This document shows, piece after piece, positions 13,698 through 22,170 of a stretch of 64,000 nt of DNA. Position 1 is the stretch's first letter. Each line of letters starts with the position of its first letter. The position numbers and the translations under genes were made by a program. The notes below the pieces were generated by a model. The model saw only the letters and a list, made by a program, of their open reading frames with translations. It did not search any database and was not told where the DNA came from. The stretch is taken from positions 1-64,000 of the forward strand of contig JARQZL010000038.1 in NCBI GenBank assembly GCA_029984855.1, read 5' to 3'. This DNA comes from Archaeoglobales archaeon (GTDB lineage: Archaea > Halobacteriota > Archaeoglobi > Archaeoglobales > Archaeoglobaceae).

Positions 13698-13717
13698 CAG
13701 CTAATTTTATATAGCTG
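13698..13717. promoter_or_regulatory. 20-bp palindrome overlapping the htpX TATA box
   Basis: The perfect inverted repeat cagcta-N8-tagctg contains the TATA-like attttata in its spacer, and its centre lies about 27 bases before the htpX ATG. A protein bound here would block TBP, so this is a candidate repressor operator for a leaderless htpX transcript. The regulator is unknown. Confidence 0.5.
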
Positions 13718-13734
13718 GAGAGCCAAGGCAGACC

Positions 13735-14622
13735 ATGGCATGGATAAGGGATACTGGTCTATCAATAAGGATGTTCACAACAATGGCGTTGCTCGCCTTA
13801 GTCTACCTTGCGTTCCTCAGCATACTCTACGCCTACGGAATCGACATAACGTTCATAGCACTCTTTGCAGGCTTTTTCCTCTTCATGCAGTATTACTACT
13901 CCGATAGACTCGTACTGATGGCAAGCAGAGCACGTATTGTGAGTGAAAGTGAAGCTCCCGAGTTGCACGCAATCGTTCGCAGGCTCGCAACGAACGCAGG
14001 CCTGCCGATGCCAAGGGTTGCAATCGTCGATACACCCATCCCAAACGCCTTCGCTACAGGTAGAAATCCGAAAAATGCGGTTGTTGCAGTAACCACCGGC
14101 CTGCTAAGAACGCTCAACAGTGAGGAGATCGAGGCAGTGCTCGGTCATGAGATGAGCCATGTAAAGAACCGTGATATGATGGTACTAACAGTTGCGAGCT
14201 TCATATCCACTATAGCCTGGTTCATAATGCGGTGGGCAATGTTTATGGGAATGTGGGGATACGGAGATAGAAGAGAAAATAGTTTGGGCCCAGTGGCAAT
14301 ATTTGTAGTTTCAGCTATAGTCTGGTTTGTAAGCTTCCTTCTCATAAGAGCTCTGAGCAGGTATAGAGAATTTGCTGCCGATGCTGGTAGTGCTTTACTT
14401 ACAAGAAATCCCAAGGCATTGATCTCTGCCTTGCTGAAGATCAGCGGCAGAATGGAGAGAGCAAGTCCAGACACAAAGAAAGAAGTGGAGGGCCTCAATG
14501 CCTTCTTCATAGTCCCTGCAATAAGTGGAAAGAGCCTGCTCTCTCTCTTCTCAACCCATCCGCCGGTGGAGAAGCGTATAGAAAGGCTGGAGAAGCTGTC
14601 AAGGGAACTCGGTCTTTATTAA
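13735..14622 (+). CDS. htpX: HtpX-type membrane zinc metalloprotease (M48 family)
   Basis: HtpX degrades damaged membrane proteins, with its active site facing the cytoplasm. The zinc motif HEMSH is in AVLGHEMSHVKNRDM, and the third ligand Glu is in RYREFAADAGSALLT. Two hydrophobic helices near the N-terminus (about 15-60) and two in the middle (about 155-210) are the usual HtpX topology. The C-terminal FSTHPPVEKRIERL is also conserved. Length is 295 residues, normal. The start is ATG 13735, with a TATA-containing palindrome at the spacing of a leaderless promoter, suggesting stress-dependent repression. Confidence 0.94.
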   Translation: MAWIRDTGLSIRMFTTMALLALVYLAFLSILYAYGIDITFIALFAGFFLFMQYYYSDRLVLMASRARIVSESEAPELHAIVRRLATNAGLPMPRVAIVDTPIPNAFATGRNPKNAVVAVTTGLLRTLNSEEIEAVLGHEMSHVKNRDMMVLTVASFISTIAWFIMRWAMFMGMWGYGDRRENSLGPVAIFVVSAIVWFVSFLLIRALSRYREFAADAGSALLTRNPKALISALLKISGRMERASPDTKKEVEGLNAFFIVPAISGKSLLSLFSTHPPVEKRIERLEKLSRELGLY

Positions 14623-14665
14623 TCCAATCAGCAACATTTATCTCCACCTCTTTTTTAGCCTCTCT

Positions 14666-15715
14666 ATGCCAAAGCTCATGGTTGCTGAACTTCCCCTAAT
14701 TGTTGAAATCAGCGAGAGTGCAAGGAAAGTTGCCGGAAACGTCCTTAAAGAGCTTGAAGTCTCCAGTGCTGTTCTTCTTACTGGCAGGAAAAGCTATGAA
14801 CTGGTCGGGGCAAAGATTGAGGAAAGAATATCTGACTTCATCTCAAGTCGTTTTTTCATAGAAAAGTCCGGGATGGAGGAAGTACGGAGGATAGAAATGG
14901 GGATAACCTATACTGACATTGACTGCGTTGTTGGGATAGGTGGTGGAAAGGTTCTTGATGTCGCAAAGGTTCTTGCGTCTGAAATGAACATAGCACTCAT
15001 TAACATACCTACAGTAGCGTCTCACGATGGCATTGCTTCTCCGGTTGCAAGCTTCAAGGAGAATGGCAAGCCCGTATCGATATCCACAAAACCACCGACA
15101 GCTGTACTTGCAGACCTCGTAATTCTGAGACATAGCCCTGTCAGACTTCTCCGTTCTGGTTTTGGAGATCTTATCTCGAACATTACTGCGGTTAAAGACT
15201 GGAAACTTGCAAAGGAGAAGAAAAATGAAGTCTTCAATGAAGTTGCCGCAAGTATGGCTGTTATGCCCGCAAACCTGATGCTGAGCAGTGAAGGACTCAA
15301 TCTCAAGGAGAACGTGGAGATGCTCGTTAGAGGCTTAATCCTCAGTGGGGTTGCAATAGCCATTGCAGGAAGCAGCAGACCTGCAAGTGGAGCGGAACAC
15401 AAGTTCAGTCATGCCCTGGATTATCTGGGTTATGGGAATGGCACACATGGGGAGCAGGTTGGAATTGGAACAATTATTATGGAGTATCTACACGAAAAGC
15501 AGTATGGCGTCGGTGATTGGGAGAAAGTTAGGCAATCACTTGAGAAAATCCAGGCTCCAACAATGGCGAAGGAAATAGGGCTGACAAGAGAAGAGGTAAT
15601 TGAAGCACTGATGTACGCTAAGAACATAAGAAAGAAGAGATATACCATTCTTGAGGACGCCAATCCGGACAGAGAAGAATTCGAAGTAATTCTCTCCAAG
15701 ACGGGTGTGGCATGA
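14666..15715 (+). CDS. egsA: sn-glycerol-1-phosphate dehydrogenase
   Basis: The enzyme reduces dihydroxyacetone phosphate to sn-glycerol 1-phosphate with NAD(P)H, setting the archaeal stereochemistry of membrane lipids. It has the iron-containing dehydrogenase fold: VVGIGGGKVLDVAK for nucleotide binding, IPTVASHDGIASPVAS, and Zn ligands from SGAEHKFSHALDYL and GNGTHGEQVGIG. Length is 349 residues, normal. A TATA-like catttatct lies about 26 bases before ATG 14666. Its stop overlaps the next gene by four bases, so a small HhH-fold protein is co-transcribed with this lipid gene. Confidence 0.96.
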   Translation: MPKLMVAELPLIVEISESARKVAGNVLKELEVSSAVLLTGRKSYELVGAKIEERISDFISSRFFIEKSGMEEVRRIEMGITYTDIDCVVGIGGGKVLDVAKVLASEMNIALINIPTVASHDGIASPVASFKENGKPVSISTKPPTAVLADLVILRHSPVRLLRSGFGDLISNITAVKDWKLAKEKKNEVFNEVAASMAVMPANLMLSSEGLNLKENVEMLVRGLILSGVAIAIAGSSRPASGAEHKFSHALDYLGYGNGTHGEQVGIGTIIMEYLHEKQYGVGDWEKVRQSLEKIQAPTMAKEIGLTREEVIEALMYAKNIRKKRYTILEDANPDREEFEVILSKTGVA

Positions 15716-16377
15716 AGCTTAAAGAAATTGTTAATACCTACATGTCTGCCGTTAACATCTCGAAATACTGTGATAGATGCCTTGATACAAGGAGATGGGG
15801 TGGTAACGTAGCCCTGATGGTTGTGGATGCAGCATTTACTTCAATCGGTCTCAACTACTTTACCGCTGTTGTGCCGAAGGTAAAAGAGTTCAGGGAAAGA
15901 TACGGGATCTCGAGCCTTTCAGAGCTTTCAGAATCTGAAAAAGAACTTCTTTCAGTCTGGAGAAACAGGAGGTCTGTAAAGGTGGCAGTAGACATAGCGA
16001 AGGTGTTGCTCGAATTCGATAGCAATGACAGAACAGCTCTTCGCATGTGGGCGAGAGAAGCGAGGCTTGAAGACTGGAAAGACGATGCAGTCGGAAGTAT
16101 TAAAGGTGTGGGGATAAACACTTTCCAGTATCTTCGAATGATGGGGGGCATTGATACTGTAATGCCGGACAGGATAGTTAAGAGGGTTATAAATGGGATT
16201 CTGGAAAAAGCTGGAGAGGAGCCCGTTGAGAAGGATATACCCTTCATAAGCAGAGTCCATGAGATTGCAAAGCTTACCGGTTACAGGCCAATAGAACTGT
16301 GCTGGATGACGTGGCTTGTTGAGGAGAAAGATGGAATAAAGCCGAAAAAGTATGTTGCTTTGCTTGAAGAAATTTAG
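15712..16377 (+). CDS. HhH-GPD-like helix-hairpin-helix protein, function unknown
   Basis: The 221-residue, mostly helical protein is not a family I can name. Residues about 128-162 read GSIKGVGINTFQYLRMMGGI, then DTVMPDRIVKRVI. This matches a helix-hairpin-helix followed by the Asp-containing segment of the HhH-GPD DNA glycosylase superfamily; Asp153 would be the catalytic acid. No C-terminal FeS cysteines follow, unlike EndoIII or MutY. The N-terminus has CDRC. It overlaps egsA by four bases (ATGA), so they are co-translated, though no functional link is obvious. Glycosylase activity is a guess; HhH nucleic-acid or protein binding without catalysis is equally possible. Confidence 0.7.
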   Translation: MKLKEIVNTYMSAVNISKYCDRCLDTRRWGGNVALMVVDAAFTSIGLNYFTAVVPKVKEFRERYGISSLSELSESEKELLSVWRNRRSVKVAVDIAKVLLEFDSNDRTALRMWAREARLEDWKDDAVGSIKGVGINTFQYLRMMGGIDTVMPDRIVKRVINGILEKAGEEPVEKDIPFISRVHEIAKLTGYRPIELCWMTWLVEEKDGIKPKKYVALLEEI

Positions 16378-16452
16378 GATTCTCTGCAATCCTGAGAGTA
16401 TAAGGGAAGATAAAGAGTGGTGGGATTTAGGGAGAGGGTAAAAATAGTAAGA

Positions 16453-16467
16453 TTTATTAATTTAAAT
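16453..16467 (+). promoter_or_regulatory. TATA-like element for the fqo operon
   Basis: The block tttattaatttaaat lies about 25 bases before the first fqo start codon, with no ribosome site in between. This is the arrangement of a leaderless archaeal promoter. No other comparable element occurs within the 10.7-kb operon, where genes overlap or nearly abut. Confidence 0.6.
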
Positions 16468-16483
16468 CTTTAGATGCAAGCGC

Positions 16484-16954
16484 ATGGACTTGGTGACATC
16501 ATCTCTGCTGGTAATGTGTGCTTTTGCCGTGCTAACCTCATTTGCAGCACTGCTATCAAAAGACAACTTCTACTCGGCGCTTTATATGTCTATCACTCTG
16601 CTCGTTATAGCGGGGGTTTATGCACTGTACAACGTACAGCCTGTCTTTGTCCTCATAGCTTTCGTCTTTGTTGGAGCTGTTGGAGCCGTAACTGTTGTGC
16701 TTGCTGCGAGCTACCGGTATGTAAGGCCGCAGCTAAATCTTAATTTTGTATGGGCTATCCCTGTGGCGATTACAATGGCCGTTCTTGCGTACACCTTGTA
16801 TAGCTATGTCAGGTATGGTGTAAACATAGCGTATTCCGAAACAGTCATGCTGAACTTTGCCAGGCACTACACGGTTCTTGCACTTCTGTTCATTTCTCTG
16901 TCAATTCTGCTCATGATGTCTGTTGTGAAGTTCATCAGGAGGGAAAGCGTATGA
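16484..16954 (+). CDS. fqoJ: F420H2:quinone oxidoreductase membrane subunit J
   Basis: FqoJ is the NuoJ-like membrane subunit of the complex I-related F420H2 dehydrogenase. It has 156 residues with five predicted membrane helices, including the family stretch AFVFVGAVGAVTVVLAASY, which contains the pi-bulge helix typical of NuoJ. It opens the operon behind a TATA-like element 25 bases away. Its stop overlaps fqoK by four bases. Confidence 0.9.
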   Translation: MDLVTSSLLVMCAFAVLTSFAALLSKDNFYSALYMSITLLVIAGVYALYNVQPVFVLIAFVFVGAVGAVTVVLAASYRYVRPQLNLNFVWAIPVAITMAVLAYTLYSYVRYGVNIAYSETVMLNFARHYTVLALLFISLSILLMMSVVKFIRRESV

Positions 16955-17256
16955 TAGCAGTGGTTCTTGTTGCTTCCGCACTGATATTGCTTGTGGGATA
17001 TCTGATGGCTATATCAAGTAAAGACCTGGTCAGGTTACTGATCTCGCTTGAACTGATGTTTGGGGCAGTATTTCTGGCCCTATTTCCTTTGTTCTCGATT
17101 CCAGAGATTACAGCGACAGCTTTTGGAATAGCAGTTCTGGCAATATTTACAAGTGGGGGAGAGCTGATGATACTGATTACTTCTCTTATAGTGCTCGACA
17201 AGCAGATAAGGAGCATCTCTACCGATGAGATTACTGCTGGAGGTGACGAGGCATGA
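16951..17256 (+). CDS. fqoK: F420H2:quinone oxidoreductase membrane subunit K
   Basis: FqoK is a NuoK/MrpC-like subunit of 101 residues with three membrane helices. It contains LIGYLMAISSKDLVRLLISLELMF-type sequence with the proton-path Glu (SLELMFGAV) and a second acidic residue in TSGGELMILITSL. Overlaps at both ends (four bases each with fqoJ and fqoM) show tight translational coupling. Length is normal for the family. Confidence 0.9.
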   Translation: MIAVVLVASALILLVGYLMAISSKDLVRLLISLELMFGAVFLALFPLFSIPEITATAFGIAVLAIFTSGGELMILITSLIVLDKQIRSISTDEITAGGDEA

Positions 17257-18680
17257 TTCTTGAATTTTTGCTTGTACCCCTTATAGCAGTCTTTATAGCG
17301 CCATTCTTCAGGCCAAAGGCAGCTACGGGCATCTCTGCAGCAGCTTTTCTTGTTCCTTTCGTACTTACGGTATACGGGCTTGCAGCGAACAGGGTTTTTG
17401 AGGAGCCCCTCATAGACATAGTAAAGCCTGTTGGTACATTCTATCTGCTGGGCGATCAGATTTCCTTTGCGTTTGGCTTCGCTATATGTATCGTTTCTGC
17501 AATGGTGGCCCTCTATTCTCTTCCGTATATGGTTCACAGATTCGAGGAGATGAGCTACGATATCGAGCATGAGTACAGGCGGTTCATATTCCTCTTCAAT
17601 CTGTATGCAACCTCGATGCTCTGGCTTGTCTTCAGTGGAAACTTCATTCTTCTTTACATCTTTCTTGAAATATCACTTCTTTCTTCATTCCTTTTGATTT
17701 ATATGTATGGCTATGGAAACAGGCGATGGGTTGCAACTCTCTACTTTGTCTGGACCCATATAGCAGGAATGCTCGCTCTGATAGGTTTTCTGATAACAGG
17801 GTTCGACAACGGCAGTCTTGCATTTAACGGAATTGCTAAGATAGGGTTTGCGGCTTGGCTTCTGATATTCCTCGGGATGGTTATCAAACTCCCCGGCCTT
17901 GGTCCCCATATATGGCTCCCGTGGGCTCATGCAGAAGCGCCAACGCCTGTTAGCGCATTGCTAAGTCCGTTAACAGTTGGTCTTGGAGCGTACGTTATAC
18001 TCAGGGTTTACCAGATTGATCCCTGGTTCATAAAGGAGTACATGGTGCCCATATTCGTGTATGGCGTTATTTCAAGTGCGTATGCGGGCTTTGCCGTGCT
18101 CAAGCAAAATGACTACAAGCGATTGCTTGCATACTCTACAGTTTCACAGATGGGTTACTGCTTAATCGCTATATGCCTCGGAAGCTACGGTGCAATGGCA
18201 GTTGTAATCCAGTACATATCACATGCTTTTGGGAAGTCAATCCTCTTCATGACCGCAGGCGGCATAATAGCTGTGTATCATGGCCTGAGGGATATAACAA
18301 AGATGGGCGGAATGCATGAACAGGTTCCAACAATATCAAATGCTGCCCTCATCGGATTCATGAATCTGGGTGGCGTGCTTACGGTTGGAATGTTCGGTGA
18401 GTTCTTCATTCTGAAGGGAGTTGTGGATACATTTGGTTTTAATATTCCAGCAATTCTGTCTGTTGTCTTTGTATTCATTCTCTCAGGCTTCTACGGATTC
18501 TACACTCTGAAGAGGATATACTATGGAACGCCGAAGGATTACAAAAAGGCCAGAGTTCCAAGGCTTCTCGATACGCCGCTTTACATCATTGGTGTAATAT
18601 CCATATTATTCATACTTCCCCCGCTTGCACCGCTGCTGCTCAATGCAATTAAGCTTGGGATTGGAGGTGTCATCCCATGA
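17253..18680 (+). CDS. fqoM: F420H2:quinone oxidoreductase antiporter-like subunit M
   Basis: FqoM is a NuoM-type, Mrp-antiporter-like proton-pumping subunit of 475 residues with about 13-14 helices. The conserved half-channel sequence is GMVIKLPGLGPHIWLPWAHAEAPTPVSALL, followed by AYSTVSQMGYCLIA. The length separates it from the longer L subunit that follows. It overlaps fqoK and fqoL by four bases. The order J-K-M-L-N is that of the archaeal fqo cluster. Confidence 0.92.
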   Translation: MILEFLLVPLIAVFIAPFFRPKAATGISAAAFLVPFVLTVYGLAANRVFEEPLIDIVKPVGTFYLLGDQISFAFGFAICIVSAMVALYSLPYMVHRFEEMSYDIEHEYRRFIFLFNLYATSMLWLVFSGNFILLYIFLEISLLSSFLLIYMYGYGNRRWVATLYFVWTHIAGMLALIGFLITGFDNGSLAFNGIAKIGFAAWLLIFLGMVIKLPGLGPHIWLPWAHAEAPTPVSALLSPLTVGLGAYVILRVYQIDPWFIKEYMVPIFVYGVISSAYAGFAVLKQNDYKRLLAYSTVSQMGYCLIAICLGSYGAMAVVIQYISHAFGKSILFMTAGGIIAVYHGLRDITKMGGMHEQVPTISNAALIGFMNLGGVLTVGMFGEFFILKGVVDTFGFNIPAILSVVFVFILSGFYGFYTLKRIYYGTPKDYKKARVPRLLDTPLYIIGVISILFILPPLAPLLLNAIKLGIGGVIP

Positions 18681-20584
18681 TGGAGTATGAGATACCATTA
18701 CTGTTTATTGCCCCTGTAATCTGCAGTTTGCCGATAGCGTTTGCCTGGGTTCGCAGTCCCGGAGCAAAGTGGGCTGAAAAACTGGCGTACCTTTCGGTCT
18801 TTGGACTTTTCATCTCACTGGTGATAGCCCTTCATATTCTCTTTACGTATCAGGAAGGGCGTTACACAATTCAATGGCTGCCGGAATACAATATCAACTT
18901 TGTCTTCATATTTGATTATCTGAGCAAGTATATGGGCGCTCTAACGGGGATTATAGCATTCCTCATTGGCGTTTATGGCCTTGAATACATGAAGGGCGAT
19001 TACAGGCTTGGCTGGTACTGGTTCTTCTTCAACATGTTTACCGCTTCAATGCTCCTTGTTGTCTACAGCGACAATCTGCTTATGCTTCTCATTGGATGGG
19101 AAGGCCTTGGCCTTGCATCCTGGGGTTTAATCGGTCACTGGTTCAGGGATGATGATGAAATCTCGTATGTCGGCACTGTTGGCAGGAAAGTTGGGCCCTT
19201 GAACATGTTCTGGCCACCGAGTATGGGCGGCTGGAGGGCAATCTCAACAATAAGGACTGGAGATATGCCGATGTTCTTTGCAGTGGCAGCTATTTACGCT
19301 CTGACGGGAACGCTTGATATATCTCAGATACACTGGGGCGGACTTTTCCACATGATTGGATACGGAGGGACAGTTCTGCTGTGCGTGCTGTTTTTGATGG
19401 GACCGTTCACAAAGTCTGCCCAGTTGCCATTCAGCGAATGGCTTATGACTGCTATGACTGGCCCGACAACAGTTAGTGCTTTACTCCATTCTGCAACAAT
19501 GGTTGCTGCTGGAACTTATGTGTTTATGAGAATGAGCTGGTACATACAGCCCTGGAATCTACATTCAATGCCGGGCGTCGAGGTTGTATACATTTTTGTC
19601 CTCTTTGTTGGTCTCATTTCAGCATTATATGGTGCGAGTGTTGCCACCGGATGCAGGGAAAGAAAAGTCCTGCTCGCAGCCTCAACAATGTCAAGCCTTG
19701 GTCTGATGTTTGGATGTGCTGCAGCGAGTTACTGGTTTGGAAAGTTTGCAATCCTCGTTGCGTTCTGGTATCTGATCACCCATGCATTTGCAAAGGCGAC
19801 ACTCTTCCTTGTAGCCGGTCATCTGATACATGCAACTCACGACAGGTTCAGCTGTGGAGACTTAGCTCTTGCAAAAAGAATGAAAGTTGCATTTGCAGCA
19901 ACGATTGTTGCAACAGTGTTTTTGGTGGGCATTCCTCCATTCACAGCTTACTGGGTCAAGTCAGGTATGGATGAGGTCATCCATCACATCGCTCATGAGG
20001 TTGGTATGGCACCGCTTACTCTGCTCATACTGACATCTTTACTTTATTCAGCCGCTCTTGCCAAATTCATGAGTCAGAACTTCATTAAAGGCCCGGGTTA
20101 CCATCTCCATCTGCATGGTGAGAAGCTGATGCCTCTTGCCTATGCAACGATGGTTTCGATGCTTGTTGTATTGCTATATGAGATCCTTACGGGTACTGAA
20201 CACGTTGCCGGACACTTTGTTGAGATGGGTTATGTCAGTTCATCGTTCATTGTGGGACTTGGAGTTACGGCAGCGTACGTCATAGGAACGTATAAACCGA
20301 GCATTTCAGCATTATCGAAGCTCGGGACGTTTCTGAGTGACAGGATGGAAATGCCGTTTCTCAACGATTACATAGTTCCGGGGGTAGGATGGGTTATTGC
20401 CTGGCTCGTTGGATTGGGTAACTCGGCAATAGACTGGTTCTGCCACAGAGGTATCCCGTCTGCATTCAACAGGTTCTCGAGGAGCATCAGAAGCATTCAG
20501 GTTGGATATCTCAGAGTTTATTTGAAGATAGCTCTTGGATTCGTTATGCTGGTGATAGTTGTCTCCGCGATGGGGTGGTGGTGA
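18677..20584 (+). CDS. fqoL: F420H2:quinone oxidoreductase antiporter-like subunit L
   Basis: FqoL is the largest membrane subunit (635 residues), NuoL-like, with the long C-terminal extension that forms the lateral helix of complex I. Typical motifs are LLIGWEGLGLASWGLIGHW, GPFTKSAQLPFSEWLMTAMTGPTTVSALLHSATMVAAG and a late helix FLVGIPPFTAYWVK. It overlaps fqoM by four bases, and fqoN begins three bases after its stop. It is predicted to pump protons. Confidence 0.93.
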   Translation: MMEYEIPLLFIAPVICSLPIAFAWVRSPGAKWAEKLAYLSVFGLFISLVIALHILFTYQEGRYTIQWLPEYNINFVFIFDYLSKYMGALTGIIAFLIGVYGLEYMKGDYRLGWYWFFFNMFTASMLLVVYSDNLLMLLIGWEGLGLASWGLIGHWFRDDDEISYVGTVGRKVGPLNMFWPPSMGGWRAISTIRTGDMPMFFAVAAIYALTGTLDISQIHWGGLFHMIGYGGTVLLCVLFLMGPFTKSAQLPFSEWLMTAMTGPTTVSALLHSATMVAAGTYVFMRMSWYIQPWNLHSMPGVEVVYIFVLFVGLISALYGASVATGCRERKVLLAASTMSSLGLMFGCAAASYWFGKFAILVAFWYLITHAFAKATLFLVAGHLIHATHDRFSCGDLALAKRMKVAFAATIVATVFLVGIPPFTAYWVKSGMDEVIHHIAHEVGMAPLTLLILTSLLYSAALAKFMSQNFIKGPGYHLHLHGEKLMPLAYATMVSMLVVLLYEILTGTEHVAGHFVEMGYVSSSFIVGLGVTAAYVIGTYKPSISALSKLGTFLSDRMEMPFLNDYIVPGVGWVIAWLVGLGNSAIDWFCHRGIPSAFNRFSRSIRSIQVGYLRVYLKIALGFVMLVIVVSAMGWW

Positions 20585-20587
20585 AAA

Positions 20588-21808
20588 ATGGAAGCAGTTG
20601 TAGCGTCAATACTTCTACTTACTGTTGCTGCTGCGGTATCGCTGAAGAGCGAGAGAGGGGCAATATGGCTCAGTGTTGCGGCTCTCGCTCTTCTGTTGGT
20701 AGTGCCGAGAATCGAACTTCTGATGTATTCAATGCTGATTGTTGCAATAGCACTGATAAATACCGCAAGCCTGACCGTAAAGCGAAATCAGATAACTGGA
20801 GTGGATTATTCTCTCGTTGCGCTGATAGCCGTTGCCACGATGTATATAGCATATACAAACAATCCAGCATTCATACTCGCAGCATTTGTTCTTGCATCCG
20901 TTCCAACGTATATTCTTGTGATGGTTGGTGATAGGGCAAACGTCAATGTTGCAATAAAATATATTACTTTCATGGTTCTCGCAACTGTTCTATTCCTCAT
21001 CGGGGCATTTCTGCTGTTTTACACGGAGTATTATCCGAGTGAAATACTGTATACTCTTGGTTTTGTAATGCTAATTCTCGGTCTTGGTATGGAGGTTGGT
21101 TGCGCTCCGATGCACGAATGGGTTCCTGACGTGTTTACCGCTGCAGACCCCCTGCCTGTCTCTGTTATAGCGTCTATAACAAAAATAGTTCCGTTTGTTG
21201 CAGCTTATAAGATATTGATTCTAACATCGAGCCCGCTAACTGCTCACCTTACACTGTTTGTGGCGTTTATTGCAGTGGTCTCAATGTTTACAGGCAATAT
21301 TGGAGCATTAACAGCAAGAGAGACAAGCAGGATACTTGCATATTCAACTGTTGCAAATATGGGTTACATAATGACAACTCTGGTCGTACTTTCAAGTCAG
21401 AACTACCTGTACCTCGCATTTGCAGGAGCGCTTCTGCAGCTCATAGTTAATGCTGTGGGCAAAGCATCGTTCTTCACGTCGATAAAGGTTGATGGCACAT
21501 CAACACCACTCATGTATCTTATTGCAATGTCGTTCATTGGCTTGCCACCATTCATGGGATTCTACTCAAAGCTCTTTATTCTCATGTCACTCGTTGGTGC
21601 AGGCTTTGTGTGGCTTGCATTCCTCCTCATAGTTAACTCTGCAATATCGATTCCATATTACGTAAGAATTGCAAGAAGCCTTGCAAGACCAACGATTCCC
21701 GGAAGAGCCACAGCTATAGCCTTTGTGGCGAGTATAATAATGCTTATAACTGTAATTCCTCCCAACTGGTTTGTTGATGTTGCGACTTATCTCATAGGAG
21801 GTGTCTGA
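20588..21808 (+). CDS. fqoN: F420H2:quinone oxidoreductase antiporter-like subunit N
   Basis: FqoN is the third antiporter-like subunit (NuoN type), 406 residues. It keeps the central motif LGMEVGCAPMHEWVPDVFTAADPLPVS and AYSTVANMGYIM. It is shorter than typical bacterial NuoN (about 480), mostly because the N-terminus seems to lack one or two helices. No upstream in-frame start is available because fqoL ends three bases earlier, so the short form is probably real. fqoA starts two bases after it. Confidence 0.88.
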   Translation: MEAVVASILLLTVAAAVSLKSERGAIWLSVAALALLLVVPRIELLMYSMLIVAIALINTASLTVKRNQITGVDYSLVALIAVATMYIAYTNNPAFILAAFVLASVPTYILVMVGDRANVNVAIKYITFMVLATVLFLIGAFLLFYTEYYPSEILYTLGFVMLILGLGMEVGCAPMHEWVPDVFTAADPLPVSVIASITKIVPFVAAYKILILTSSPLTAHLTLFVAFIAVVSMFTGNIGALTARETSRILAYSTVANMGYIMTTLVVLSSQNYLYLAFAGALLQLIVNAVGKASFFTSIKVDGTSTPLMYLIAMSFIGLPPFMGFYSKLFILMSLVGAGFVWLAFLLIVNSAISIPYYVRIARSLARPTIPGRATAIAFVASIIMLITVIPPNWFVDVATYLIGGV

Positions 21809-21810
21809 AA

Positions 21811-22170
21811 GTGATCGAAGACAACATTGTATTGGTGGGGATTGTAATCGGGCTGTGTATACTCATTGATGCTGTAATAGTCCTGCTGGCTAAAATTGTC
21901 ACTCCGAATAGGCCCAATCCGGTGAAGAACCAGCGGTTCGAGTCAGGGAACCCGCCTCTTGGTGCACCGAAGTATACCATGCCAATGCAGTATGTTGGTT
22001 TTATGATGATGTTTCTCGGTTGTGAGCCGGTGGTTGTGCTGCTGTTCGTCCTTTCGCCACTCAAACAGGCAATTCCTCTGATTCTTCTTGCATTTCTTAT
22101 GCTGATTCCCGGAGTGTACTACTCCTACAGATTTGCCTGCGAGACAGCCTACGGGGGTGAATGTATATGA
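21811..22170 (+). CDS. fqoA: F420H2:quinone oxidoreductase membrane subunit A
   Basis: FqoA is NuoA-like, 119 residues, with three membrane helices. The hallmark loop after helix 1 reads NPVKNQRFESGNPPLGAPK, equivalent to the KYECGxxP loop of NuoA near the quinone site. It begins with GTG 21811, two bases after the fqoN stop and preceded by aggaggtgtc. The stop overlaps the fqoBC start as ATGA. Confidence 0.88.
   Translation: MIEDNIVLVGIVIGLCILIDAVIVLLAKIVTPNRPNPVKNQRFESGNPPLGAPKYTMPMQYVGFMMMFLGCEPVVVLLFVLSPLKQAIPLILLAFLMLIPGVYYSYRFACETAYGGECI

Noticed and set aside
19651-19974. 107-residue ORF within fqoL
   Set aside because: It is an out-of-frame shadow rich in Cys and Ser inside a conserved membrane subunit.
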